Assembly: GCF_007003975.1 (NCBI RefSeq)
Contig: NZ_VFTC01000014.1
Location: 1-64,000 of the forward strand
Length of the DNA: 64,000 nt
From: Mesorhizobium sp. WSM4306
Lineage (GTDB): Bacteria > Pseudomonadota > Alphaproteobacteria > Rhizobiales > Rhizobiaceae
Direction of reading: 5' to 3'
In this document: one piece after another, positions 8,657 through 16,959 of the stretch
How the letters are laid out: each line of letters starts with the position of its first letter
Position numbering within the stretch: the stretch's first letter is position 1
Translations under genes and position numbers: made by a program
The notes under the pieces: model-generated
What the model was told of the DNA's origin: nothing
What the model saw: the letters and a program-made list of their open reading frames with translations, nothing else
The model's database searches: none

Positions 8657-9640
8657 GTGTCGCAAACGTCATGCTTCTTTTTCGCCGCCGATCAAAGGTA
8701 TTTTCCGTACACCTGCTTGGCAGCGCGCCGCGTGCTGGATGTCTCTGGCCCCGTCGACGGCTTTATTTTGCACACCGGTATTATCCCAGCCGAAGACCGG
8801 TCTGCCGGCGAGCGCTTGCTCGAGGGAAGGATCGGCATCATCGACGTAACGAAGTTCATGGAGGCGACGAACTTCAACCGTGGAACGCATCCCACTCTTG
8901 CGACCTACATCAGGCTGTTCGCGGATAAATTGCCTGAATTCGAGCCATATGACCGCATCGCCTATTCCGACGCCGACGTGCTCTTCAACCGATCGATAGC
9001 CGATCTCTGCAACACACCGCTCAACGCGCCGTTGCTGGCCGCTCACGACGAGCAGACCTACTTCGACGCGAAGTACAGGCAACATCTGCCGATGCAGCCC
9101 GGTGCGCCGAAATTCAATGCTGGCGTTCTTCTCTTCAACATGCCGCTGCTCAGGGCTGAGGGGCTCCTGGAGCGTACGCGGCAGCTGGCGTCGGAACATG
9201 TCTACGGGATGGATCAAGGCGCGTTGAACGTGGCCTTCGAAGGCCGGTGGCAGACGATGCATCCGTTCTGGAACGTGATGACCAACTACTCCAGTCAAAT
9301 CCCTTTCAGGAGATCCTACGCCCGCCACTTCGCCTGGGGCAAACCTTGGGAGCCTCGCCCGGTCGGTGTCGAGGTCGACGCCATGGCGATCTACCGCGAT
9401 CTGGCGAAAGGCACGCCCTGGGCCGGCCGCTTCAGCCGCAGCTGGCCGATCAAGCGAGGCATCATGAAGAACCTCGGACGCAAGTTCGACGCCATCAGCG
9501 GCATTTTGCTGAACGACGAGAAGCGCAAACGCAGGGCGAGGTTCGACGCGGAAAAGGTCAGTGCAATCTTTGCCAGCCATGCCGACAATTCGATGCTGGC
9601 CGTGCAATACCCCGAACGGGTCGCCGGTATCGCGAGATAG
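8657..9640 (+). CDS. GT8-like glycosyltransferase, tandem paralog 2
   Basis: 327-residue paralog of the preceding gene, 48 bp downstream. The two share blocks FFxAADxxYFPYxCLAAR, MQPGAPxFNAG, FNMPLxRxxGLLxR, WQTMHPxWNxM and YARHFAxGKPW. The DxD is Asp105/Asp107 (SDADVLFN). Variation is concentrated after the first strand and in the stretch around residues 75-90, where acceptor loops would lie, which suggests the copies now use different acceptors. GTG start with AGGAG at 8643-8647. It ends 35 bp before the convergent O-antigen ligase gene. Confidence 0.78.
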   Translation: MSQTSCFFFAADQRYFPYTCLAARRVLDVSGPVDGFILHTGIIPAEDRSAGERLLEGRIGIIDVTKFMEATNFNRGTHPTLATYIRLFADKLPEFEPYDRIAYSDADVLFNRSIADLCNTPLNAPLLAAHDEQTYFDAKYRQHLPMQPGAPKFNAGVLLFNMPLLRAEGLLERTRQLASEHVYGMDQGALNVAFEGRWQTMHPFWNVMTNYSSQIPFRRSYARHFAWGKPWEPRPVGVEVDAMAIYRDLAKGTPWAGRFSRSWPIKRGIMKNLGRKFDAISGILLNDEKRKRRARFDAEKVSAIFASHADNSMLAVQYPERVAGIAR

Positions 9641-9675
9641 GTGAAATATCTCTGCAATCCGTCAGCAGGGCGGAG

Positions 9676-11034
9676 TCATCCGAACTCGGCGGTTTTCCCA
9701 CCGCTTCGGATTGTCTCCGCCCTCAATTCCCTCTGATGCCGGTATTCCAGCGCAATCGCGCCCCAGATCAGGCCGAGCAGCAGGTAGACGTGGCGCCAGT
9801 GGTCGATGTCGATGAAGGTGCCGAGCCCGATATTGCCGATGAAGGCGACATAGGCGCAAAGCAGATAGGGTTGCCAGGGCCGGTCGCGCAAAAGGATGCG
9901 GAAGCCGGCCGCGATCGTCCACAGCGTCAGCGTCAGGAACGAGACGAAGCCGAGCCAGCCATAGTCCATCAGCGTCTTCAGCCAGATGTCGTGCGTGTCT
10001 TCGCCAAAAATGGTGCCGAACACCAGCGGGCCGATGCCGAGCGGATGCTCGAGCGCCATCTGGAAGCCGATCGTGTAGCGGGCGAAACGGCCAAGCCGAG
10101 CCGTGTCATAGCTCTGTTCCAGCTGGGCGCGGCTGGAAAACATTTCGCTGACACCCGGCAGCTGCAGGATGACGATCATGGCGACCACCAGCAGCGCGAC
10201 GGCGGCAATGGTCATGATGACGACGCGCAGCCGGAACTTGCCGCTGTTGCTTTGCAGGAACAGGGCGCCGGTGAGCAGGATCGCCGAAACGGCGAACATC
10301 CCCCAGGCGCCGCGCGAAAACGAAAAGAAGATACCGGCGGTGATGATCAGCAACGGCACCGCCAGCAGCGGCATGCGCGCGATCGACCCGGTCAGAAGCA
10401 GATAGAGGAGATAGATGCCGGGCAGCACCAGGAACGGTCCGAACACGTTCGGATCCTGGAAGGCGCCCTGGGCGCGGTCGTATCTGGTGAAGATGTCGGC
10501 GCCGGGGAAGGCGTGGAAATAGCCGGCAATACCAAGCAGCGCTGTCGCCACGGCGGAGAAGACGTAGGCGATGAAGATCAGCCGGTAGAGACCAGGCTGC
10601 ACTGCCGTCACCGAAGAGAAGAACACCGCGGTGAAGGCGAGGAACAGCGAGACGGCGAGATAGAGCGGCGTGTTGGCGAGATCGGCCATCTGCGTCATGG
10701 CCATCATGCCGCCGATGTTCATCGTGATCAGCAGCACCAGCAGCGGCACGGCAGCGCGCGATATGCGCAGGCCAAACAGCGCCCACACCCCGATCAGCCC
10801 GACCATGAAGAGATCGTAAGGCGCCGGTTCGTCGATGACGAAGCCCGAGAGGAAGACGCCAAAAAACACCGCGCCTGAGGATATCAGCGCGATCAGCTTG
10901 GCGTTGACCACCGAAGGCGGCAACGTGTTGACCGCGGCCCGCGACAACGTGTTGACCGCAGCCCGCGGCACCTCATGGGAAATCGCGCTCAATAGGCGTT
11001 TTCCGTATTGAGCAGCCGCAGCGGTGTCAGGCAC
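9676..11034 (-). CDS. O-antigen ligase / polysaccharide polymerase (Wzy/ExoQ-like)
   Basis: 452-residue integral membrane protein with about ten or more hydrophobic helices. It carries the O-antigen ligase/polymerase signature region (FSFSRGAWGMFAVSAILL) with the conserved Arg, and a large periplasmic loop around GVSEMFSSRAQLEQSYDTARLGR. It should polymerise or ligate the repeat unit made by the neighbouring transferases at the periplasmic face. The GTG at 11034 overlaps the WcaJ-like gene by 46 bp and has no clear ribosome site. A GTG at 10971 that avoids the overlap is a reasonable alternative start. A 24-bp in-frame tandem duplication lies near the N-terminus. Confidence 0.82.
   Translation of the reverse strand: MPDTAAAAQYGKRLLSAISHEVPRAAVNTLSRAAVNTLPPSVVNAKLIALISSGAVFFGVFLSGFVIDEPAPYDLFMVGLIGVWALFGLRISRAAVPLLVLLITMNIGGMMAMTQMADLANTPLYLAVSLFLAFTAVFFSSVTAVQPGLYRLIFIAYVFSAVATALLGIAGYFHAFPGADIFTRYDRAQGAFQDPNVFGPFLVLPGIYLLYLLLTGSIARMPLLAVPLLIITAGIFFSFSRGAWGMFAVSAILLTGALFLQSNSGKFRLRVVIMTIAAVALLVVAMIVILQLPGVSEMFSSRAQLEQSYDTARLGRFARYTIGFQMALEHPLGIGPLVFGTIFGEDTHDIWLKTLMDYGWLGFVSFLTLTLWTIAAGFRILLRDRPWQPYLLCAYVAFIGNIGLGTFIDIDHWRHVYLLLGLIWGAIALEYRHQRELRAETIRSGGKTAEFG
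10920..10968. repeat. 24-bp in-frame tandem duplication
   Basis: Two adjacent copies of a CAACGTGTTGACCGC[G/A]GCCCGCG unit differ at one or two positions. They encode RAAVNTLS and RAAVNTLP on the minus strand, in the disordered N-terminus of the O-antigen ligase-like protein. Confidence 0.8.
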
Positions 11035-12524
11035 AGGATGCGCAAGTCGAACAGCATCGACCAGTTTTCGATGTAGTAGAGGTCGTACTCCGTGCGCATG
11101 CGGATCTTCTCATTGGTATCCATCTCGCCACGCCAGCCATTGATCTGCGCCCAGCCGGTGACGCCTGGCTTGACCTTGTGGCGGGCAAAATAGCCGTCGA
11201 CCACCTCGTTGTAGAGCAGGTTGTGCGACTGTGCGGCGATCGCATGCGGGCGCGGACCGACCAGCGACAGCGAGCCGAACAGCGAGTTGAAGAACTGCGG
11301 CAGTTCGTCGATCGAGCTCTTGCGGATGAAGCGGCCGACGCGGGTGACGCGCGGATCGTTCTTGGTCACCGTCTGCTTGGCGCTCGGGTCCGAGCGGTCG
11401 GTGTACATGGAACGGAATTTATAGACCTCGACGATTTCGTTGTTGAAGCCGTGCCGCTTCTGCTTGAACAGCACCGGCCCCTTGCTGTCGAGCTTGATGG
11501 CAAGGGCCGTCACCAGCATCACCGGTGAAAACAGGATGATGCCGATCAGCGAAAAGACGATATCGAAAGCGCGCTTGGCGACCGAATCCCAGTCGTTGAT
11601 CGGCCTGTCGAAGATATCGAGCATCGGCACCGAGCCGATGTAGGAATAGGCGCGCGGGCGAAACTGCAGCGCATTCGAATGCGCAGAGAGCCGGATGTCG
11701 ACCGGCAGCACCCAGAGTTTTTTCAACAGCTGCAGCACCCGCGTTTCGGCGGTCAGCGGCAGTGACACGATCAGCATGTCGATGCGCGCGATGCGGGCGA
11801 ATTCCATCAGCTCCGAGATGGTGCCGAGCTTGGGGTAGCCGGCCACGATCGGCGGCGAGCGCTTGTCGCCGCGATCGTCGAAGATGCCGCAGATGCGGAT
11901 GTCGTTGTAGGGCTGTTTTTCGACCGAGCGGATCAGCATCTCGGCCGCCTTGCCGCCGCCGACGATGACGGCGCGGCGTTCCATGCGGCCGTCGCGCGCC
12001 CAGCGCCGGATCAGCTTCGACATCACCAGGCGCAGGCCAAACAGCAGAAGCAGGCCGATGACGAACCATGTGCCGAACAGCAGGCGCGAATAATCCTCCG
12101 ACATCTTCATGATGAAGGCCGTCAGCGCCATCAGCGCGAAGGTGCCGGCCCAGACCGCCAGCACGCGGCCGAGGTTGGAGATCGGCCGCATCAAGGCGGA
12201 GATCTGGTAGCAATCGCTGACGTCGAGCAAGACGACGGCCAGGAACGAGGCCGCGGCGATGGTCAGCGGATATTGCCAGGCGAGGTAAGTGAAGAAGCCG
12301 ACAAAATGAAAGTAGAGCACGAGTCCCGACAGGAACAGCAAGGCGAATTCGACGATGCGCAGCACGCCGCTGACCATGACCGGCGACATCGTATCGCGCC
12401 GGTATTGCGAGGCGACCTGGCGGGCAACACTGTTCATGCCGCCGGGCGTGGGGCTCTCGGCAGGACCGTCGAATTTGCGCACCGCATCGGCCGAAAAGCG
12501 GCGCGTGGGGTCGGTCTCGTTCAT
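10989..12524 (-). CDS. Undecaprenyl-phosphate glucose phosphotransferase (WcaJ-type)
   Basis: 511-residue polyisoprenyl-phosphate hexose-1-phosphate transferase that loads the first sugar phosphate onto undecaprenyl phosphate. Four or five N-terminal membrane helices are followed by a Rossmann-like CoA-binding-type domain (RRAVIVGGGKAAEMLI). The C-terminal sugar-transferase catalytic domain shows KRAFDIVFSLIGI, KFRSMYTD, RKSSIDELPQFFN, SLVGPRPHA and KPGVTGWAQINGWRGE. Glucose versus galactose cannot be told from sequence. I prefer the ATG at 12524 (GGGAA upstream); a TTG at 12587 would add 21 residues. It is the committed step of the locus. Confidence 0.92.
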   Translation of the reverse strand: MNETDPTRRFSADAVRKFDGPAESPTPGGMNSVARQVASQYRRDTMSPVMVSGVLRIVEFALLFLSGLVLYFHFVGFFTYLAWQYPLTIAAASFLAVVLLDVSDCYQISALMRPISNLGRVLAVWAGTFALMALTAFIMKMSEDYSRLLFGTWFVIGLLLLFGLRLVMSKLIRRWARDGRMERRAVIVGGGKAAEMLIRSVEKQPYNDIRICGIFDDRGDKRSPPIVAGYPKLGTISELMEFARIARIDMLIVSLPLTAETRVLQLLKKLWVLPVDIRLSAHSNALQFRPRAYSYIGSVPMLDIFDRPINDWDSVAKRAFDIVFSLIGIILFSPVMLVTALAIKLDSKGPVLFKQKRHGFNNEIVEVYKFRSMYTDRSDPSAKQTVTKNDPRVTRVGRFIRKSSIDELPQFFNSLFGSLSLVGPRPHAIAAQSHNLLYNEVVDGYFARHKVKPGVTGWAQINGWRGEMDTNEKIRMRTEYDLYYIENWSMLFDLRILCLTPLRLLNTENAY

Positions 12525-12608
12525 CGGGTTTCCCACAAGCTTCCGCCATGACCATAGCAGAAGAGAGCTAAAAAAACCTTGAGACAACCTGTGGTTTTGG
12601 CAAGTAGC

Positions 12609-13739
12609 CTATTTGCTGAGCGCGGCGAAATAGGCTTTTTCGATTTCGGCAGCCATCACATCGGCGCCGAAGCGCGCCTTGAGGCTGGCGGTGTCGGGCA
12701 TAGCGCGCCGATAGGCGTCGAGATCGCCTAGTGCCTCGCCCATCTTGTCACCGAGGTCGCGCGAATCGGGACGGATCAGGGCAGGGGATCCCTCACCGAA
12801 GATTTCGGGTATGCCGCCGACTGCGGTGGCGATCATCGGCCTGACGGCGGCCAGCGTCTCGAGTACGATATAAGGCATGGCTTCCGCGCGCGACGGCACG
12901 ACCACGAGGTCGGCCAGCGCAAAGGCGTCCCTGGCTGGCATTGGCGGCAGGAAGCGAACCTGTTTTTCGAGCCCCAGCCGTTTCACCTGCGTGTGGTAGC
13001 GTGGCAGGTCGTCGCCGTCGCCAACCATGACTGCGGTCAAGCGACGCTCGAGCTGCGTGCCGGCCAACGCCAGCGCGTCGATGAAGATGTCCGGGCCTTT
13101 GAGGTCACGCATCATGCCGATGTAGAGCAGGTCAGCGGCATCAGGCACGGTTACAACCGGCTCGAACTCAGCAGCGCGCAGGCCGTTGTAGACCAGCGTG
13201 TTCGGGATTGGCGGCTCGCCGACCTTCCGTCGGTAGGTGCGCCGCTCATAGTCGGAGACGAACAGCAGGCAGTCGGTGAAGCGCGCCATGAAGCGCTCCA
13301 GCGCGAAGAACAGCTTCCCGGTCGTCGTCGTTTCGTCATAGTGGAGGGAGCCACCATGCGGCGAATAAAGGCGGGCTACGCGAGACCTTGATACCCGCAA
13401 CAATGAGCCGAACAGACGGGCATAGGCGCCACCTTTGGCGCCGTGCCCGTGCAACACGTCCGGCCGCAATTCCTTGATGATTCGATAGGTACGCCAGGCC
13501 GAGGCGAGGTCGCCCGGTCCGACATGGCGCTGCATTGGCGTGCGATGGATACCAAGCGCCAGGCTGTCCTTCATCTGGTCGAACAGGTGTTCCTCGTATT
13601 CGCCGCCTGTGGTCGAATCACAGACGATGCCGACAACGTGCCCGGCGGCGAGTTGTGCCTCCGTCAGGTCGCGCACATGCCGGAAGATCCCGCCGACGGG
13701 TGAGCGAAAGCAGTGGACGATCCTGAGCTGGTCCGCCAC
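12609..13739 (-). CDS. GT4-family glycosyltransferase
   Basis: 376-residue retaining glycosyltransferase with GT-B fold. The N-terminal acceptor domain has SPVGGIFRHVRDLTEAQ and DVLHGHGAKGGAYARL. The C-terminal domain has DLLYIGMMRDLKGPDIFIDAL, VMVGDGDDLPRY and the GT4 donor-binding run VVVPSRAEAMPYIVLETLAA with the E-x7-E pattern. It has no membrane helix. It lies 7 bp downstream of the export lipoprotein gene and is probably co-transcribed with it and with the WcaJ-like gene. It likely adds a later sugar of the repeat unit. Confidence 0.88.
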   Translation of the reverse strand: MADQLRIVHCFRSPVGGIFRHVRDLTEAQLAAGHVVGIVCDSTTGGEYEEHLFDQMKDSLALGIHRTPMQRHVGPGDLASAWRTYRIIKELRPDVLHGHGAKGGAYARLFGSLLRVSRSRVARLYSPHGGSLHYDETTTTGKLFFALERFMARFTDCLLFVSDYERRTYRRKVGEPPIPNTLVYNGLRAAEFEPVVTVPDAADLLYIGMMRDLKGPDIFIDALALAGTQLERRLTAVMVGDGDDLPRYHTQVKRLGLEKQVRFLPPMPARDAFALADLVVVPSRAEAMPYIVLETLAAVRPMIATAVGGIPEIFGEGSPALIRPDSRDLGDKMGEALGDLDAYRRAMPDTASLKARFGADVMAAEIEKAYFAALSK

Positions 13740-13746
13740 GTTGATG

Positions 13747-14310
13747 TCAGAACAGGCGTTCGCGAACGTAAACGGTATCGCCAGGCAGCAAGGGGTCGGA
13801 GGTAACCACCCTGCCGGTCATCACCTTGCCGTTGATGTCGCGGGTGATGTCGACGCTTTCCTGGTTGGCGCGCGGCGAGAAGCCGCCGGCAATCGCAATC
13901 GCCTTCTGCACGGTAAGCCCCGGCACATAGGAATACTGGCCGGCCGCGCCCACTTCGCCCATGACGAAGATCGGCCGGTAGCGGTCGATTTCGACCGACA
14001 CATCGGGGTCGCGCAGATAGCCCTGGCGCAGTTTGTCGGCGATCTCTTTTTCCAGCTGCTGGGCCGTGTGGCCACGTGCCGGCACGGCGCCGACCAGCGG
14101 GAAGGACATGTAGCCGGACTGGTCGACGCTGTAGGTATTGGTCAGCCCGTCCTGCTCGAACACGGTGACGCGGACACGGTCGCCCGCGCCGAGCCGGTAG
14201 GGCTGGTCGAGCACTTCGTGGAAGGCCGCCGGCGTCGGCCGGTAGCTGGAGCAGCCGGCGAGCATCGACACGGCCAGCAGAGCGCGAAACAGACCAGCAG
14301 CGCTTTTCAT
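13747..14310 (-). CDS. Polysaccharide export lipoprotein (Wza/ExoF-like)
   Basis: 187-residue outer-membrane export protein. It has a lipoprotein signal with lipobox LAGC, then the Poly_export domain (YRLGAGDRVRVTVFEQDGLT...VDQSGYMSFPLVGAVPARG) and a SLBB-type beta-grasp segment (PIFVMGEVGAAGQYSYVPG, VQKAIAIAGGF). It lacks the long C-terminal amphipathic helix of full Wza, as is common for rhizobial homologs. The ATG at 14310 starts exactly at the signal peptide; an earlier in-frame start at 14358 adds a non-signal-like extension. First gene of the minus-strand polysaccharide operon. Confidence 0.9.
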   Translation of the reverse strand: MKSAAGLFRALLAVSMLAGCSSYRPTPAAFHEVLDQPYRLGAGDRVRVTVFEQDGLTNTYSVDQSGYMSFPLVGAVPARGHTAQQLEKEIADKLRQGYLRDPDVSVEIDRYRPIFVMGEVGAAGQYSYVPGLTVQKAIAIAGGFSPRANQESVDITRDINGKVMTGRVVTSDPLLPGDTVYVRERLF

Positions 14311-14388
14311 GATCGGACACACACCTTCGTCGCTGTGGCCGCCATGACGCGGCGGCAAACCTTAGGGATCTGGGTTTGTTATCATCCT

Positions 14389-14544
14389 GTTAGGGTTAAT
14401 GGCCGGTAAAGGGACGCAGCCGATTTGGCGGCAATCGACAAAAGCCGAGTAGTTTCGCGGCCTTTGTTTGCCCGCTGTCAGCAAACCCTAACGGGTGCTT
14501 ACCGCGATCTTAACGGCTGGGTTACCATAGTTGTTTACGGTAAC
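14389..14544. promoter_or_regulatory. Divergent polysaccharide promoter region with two inverted repeats
   Basis: Between the divergent export and chain-length genes, GTTAGGGTT (14389-14397) faces AACCCTAAC (14484-14492), a perfect 9-bp inverted repeat 86 bp apart. GTTACC (14521-14526) faces GGTAAC (14539-14544), 30 bp before the chain-length start. Either pair could be operator half-sites coordinating both operons. No promoter boxes are clear. Confidence 0.45.
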
Positions 14545-14574
14545 ATCTAGACTCATGTTCCGGAGCAGGAATGC

Positions 14575-16794
14575 ATGTCCGTTCAGTCCGCGGCCGCAGA
14601 TGTCGATGTCGACCTGAGACAGCTCTTCGCCAGCCTGGCGAGGAACTGGCTGCGCATCCTTGTGGTCACGCTCATCGTCACCGGTCTCGCCTTCGCCTTC
14701 GCCTGGCTTGCCACGCCGCATTACAAGGCGACGACGCAGCTGAAAATCCAGCTGAACGAATCGGCCTATACGCGGCCTGCCGGAAACAATGAAGACGACA
14801 GACCTGTGCTCGATGCGGAAGGTGTAGCGACCGAGGTTCAGGTCATTTCCTCGTCCGACATTCTCAACAAGGTGGCTCGCGATCTGAATCTGGGCGAAAA
14901 GCCCGAGTTCAACGATGCGCTCGACATGTCGCCGGTAAGCTGGCTTCTGGTCACTGCTGGCCTGAAAAGCGATCCGGCAGAGATTCCGCTCGATGAGCGT
15001 GTACTGCAGAAGATGCGCGACAAGCTCAATGTCTATGGCGTGGAAAAGACGCGTGCCATCGCCGTCGAATTTTCCTCGGAAGATCCCGAGCTTGCCGCCA
15101 AAATCCCGAATGAGATCGCCAGGGCCTACCTGGCCTATCAGGCGGATGCAAAGACCAAGTCGAACGCTGCCGCGACCGCCTTCCTGGGGCCGGAGATAGA
15201 CGAGTTGCAGAAGCAGGTCAGGGATGCCGAGGCCAAGGTCGCGGCCTTCCGTTCCGCGCAGTCGGACCTGTTGATGGGCGGCAACAATTCGGTGCTGGCG
15301 ACACAGCAATTGTCCGAACTGTCGACCGAACTGTCGCGTGTGCGCGCCAACCGTGCCTCGGCCGAGGCAACGGCCGAAAGGGTGCGCCAGGCCTTGCAGG
15401 CCGGTGGCTCGCTGGACGCTGTACCCGAAGTGCTGTCTTCCGATCTGATCCAGCGGCTGCGTGAGCGTCAGATCGAGCTCAGAACCAACATTGCCGATCT
15501 CTCCACCACCTTGCTCGACAACCATCCGCGCCTGCGGGCGATGAGATCGCAGCTTGCCGACCTCGACGGCCAGATACGCAACGAGGCGCAAAAGGTTATG
15601 CGAGGGTTGCTGACCCAGGCTCAGACCGCCCAGGCGCGCGAAAACCAGCTCATGTCGGACGTCAACAAGCTGAAGGCGGCGTCGTCGCGCGCCGGCGAGG
15701 AGCAGGTCCAACTGGATGCGCTGCAGCGCGAGGCGAATGTCCGGCGCCAGCAGCTTGAATCCTATATGGCGAGTTTCCGCGAAGTGTCCTCGCGCAAGAA
15801 CTATCTGCCGGTCGATGCCAGCGTGTTTTCCGAGGCGCGCGTGCCATCGGAACCCTATTTCCCCAAACTCGTCCCGATCGTCGGCGCCGCTTTCGTCGGC
15901 TCGCTGCTGCTGATGTCGATCATCACGCTTCTGCAGGAGCTGTTTTCGGGCCGCGCCATGCGTCCGGCCCCCGGCGCCCGATTCGAGCGTATCGAACAGG
16001 TCGCAATGCCAGTCGCGTCGGCGCCGGTCGTCGAGCCGGAACCGGTGGCAGCTAAGACCGAGGAGGCGGAAGACCGGCCGGCGGATATGGAGCATGAACT
16101 GGAGCCGAAGGCGGTTCCCGAGTCGGCCCCCGCAGCGCTGGAAGAAGCAGCGGCCGCAGCCGCAGACGCGGAACCCGAACCGGTGCGCTCCAGCCTCGGC
16201 GAGATCGACGTCGAGAAAGCGGCGGAAAAGCTGATCGCCAGCGGTGCTGCGCGCGCCATCTTCGTCTCGCCTGAAGGCGACGAGGCCGCGGCCTCGGCGG
16301 TGCTGGTGGCGCGCGAAGTCTCCGACGCCGGCCTGCGCGTGCTGCTGCTCGACCTGACCGCATCGGGTGCAGCCTCGCGGCCGATGCTGGACAGCGGACT
16401 GTTCCCCGGCATCACCAATCTGCTGGCTTCGGAAGCGCAGTTCAGCGACGTCATCCACGCCGACCTCTATTCAGACTGCCATGTCATTCCCGTCGGCACC
16501 GCCGACCCGGTTCGCGCCATGCGCGCCGCCGACCGGCTGCCGATCATCATGCAGTCGCTGACCACCGCCTATGATCTGGTCATCGTCGAATGCGGACCGG
16601 CCGACGCGCACAGCATCAGCCGACTGGTTGGCGACAGCACCGAGGTCTTTCTCTCCATGCTGCAAGCGGACGATGAGGTGGCGCAGGCCGCCGTCAAGCT
16701 GATCGCAAGCGGCTATCCCGACCTCACTCTGGTGACGCCGATTGGCCATGAGACGCCGGGAAACCCCGTGCCGGGACGACGTAGCGCCGCCTGA
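14575..16794 (+). CDS. Chain-length/export protein with degenerate BY-kinase domain (GumC/ExoP-like)
   Basis: 739-residue inner-membrane polysaccharide co-polymerase. A Wzz domain has membrane helices at about 26-47 and 430-455, flanking a long periplasmic coiled coil (residues about 190-400). An Ala/Glu-rich linker (about 485-540) leads to a C-terminal Rossmann domain (about 542-739) related to Wzc-type tyrosine kinases. Where the P-loop should be, the sequence reads SPEGDEAAASAV with no GKS/T. The second Walker motif is replaced by LLLDLTASGAASRP, and there is no C-terminal tyrosine cluster. Chain-length control should persist, but ATP-dependent autophosphorylation is unlikely. Confidence 0.88.
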   Translation: MSVQSAAADVDVDLRQLFASLARNWLRILVVTLIVTGLAFAFAWLATPHYKATTQLKIQLNESAYTRPAGNNEDDRPVLDAEGVATEVQVISSSDILNKVARDLNLGEKPEFNDALDMSPVSWLLVTAGLKSDPAEIPLDERVLQKMRDKLNVYGVEKTRAIAVEFSSEDPELAAKIPNEIARAYLAYQADAKTKSNAAATAFLGPEIDELQKQVRDAEAKVAAFRSAQSDLLMGGNNSVLATQQLSELSTELSRVRANRASAEATAERVRQALQAGGSLDAVPEVLSSDLIQRLRERQIELRTNIADLSTTLLDNHPRLRAMRSQLADLDGQIRNEAQKVMRGLLTQAQTAQARENQLMSDVNKLKAASSRAGEEQVQLDALQREANVRRQQLESYMASFREVSSRKNYLPVDASVFSEARVPSEPYFPKLVPIVGAAFVGSLLLMSIITLLQELFSGRAMRPAPGARFERIEQVAMPVASAPVVEPEPVAAKTEEAEDRPADMEHELEPKAVPESAPAALEEAAAAAADAEPEPVRSSLGEIDVEKAAEKLIASGAARAIFVSPEGDEAAASAVLVAREVSDAGLRVLLLDLTASGAASRPMLDSGLFPGITNLLASEAQFSDVIHADLYSDCHVIPVGTADPVRAMRAADRLPIIMQSLTTAYDLVIVECGPADAHSISRLVGDSTEVFLSMLQADDEVAQAAVKLIASGYPDLTLVTPIGHETPGNPVPGRRSAA

Positions 16795-16812
16795 GACATC
16801 AGACAATTCTAC

Positions 16813-16955
16813 TTAGGCGGCGCCCACCAGTTTCTTGCCCCACCAGTTTCTTGCAGAGTCGATCGTCCATAGCGCGCCGGTTCCCAAAACCAAAGCCGCC
16901 AGCTGCGCGGCGCGAAGAAACGCAAGCGCCTCGCCAAGCCTGTCGGACTGCGCCC
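16813..16955 (-). pseudogene. Possible 3' remnant of a lost gene
   Basis: An open minus-strand stretch of about 47 codons has coding-like codon use and the sense QSDRLGEALAFLRAAQLAAL...LWTIDSARNWWGKKLVG, ending in TAA. It has no start codon or ribosome site and is preceded by an in-frame stop, so it looks like the C-terminus of a truncated protein. A 16-bp near-perfect tandem duplication (CACCAGTTTCTTGC twice, 16824-16854) overlaps its end. The family is not recognised; chance is possible. Confidence 0.3.
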
Positions 16956-16959
16956 GGAT

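Noticed and set aside
14488..16458. 656-codon open frame antisense to the chain-length gene
   Set aside because: No family motifs or ribosome site. The sense frame has membrane helices, coiled coil and the expected Wzz domain.
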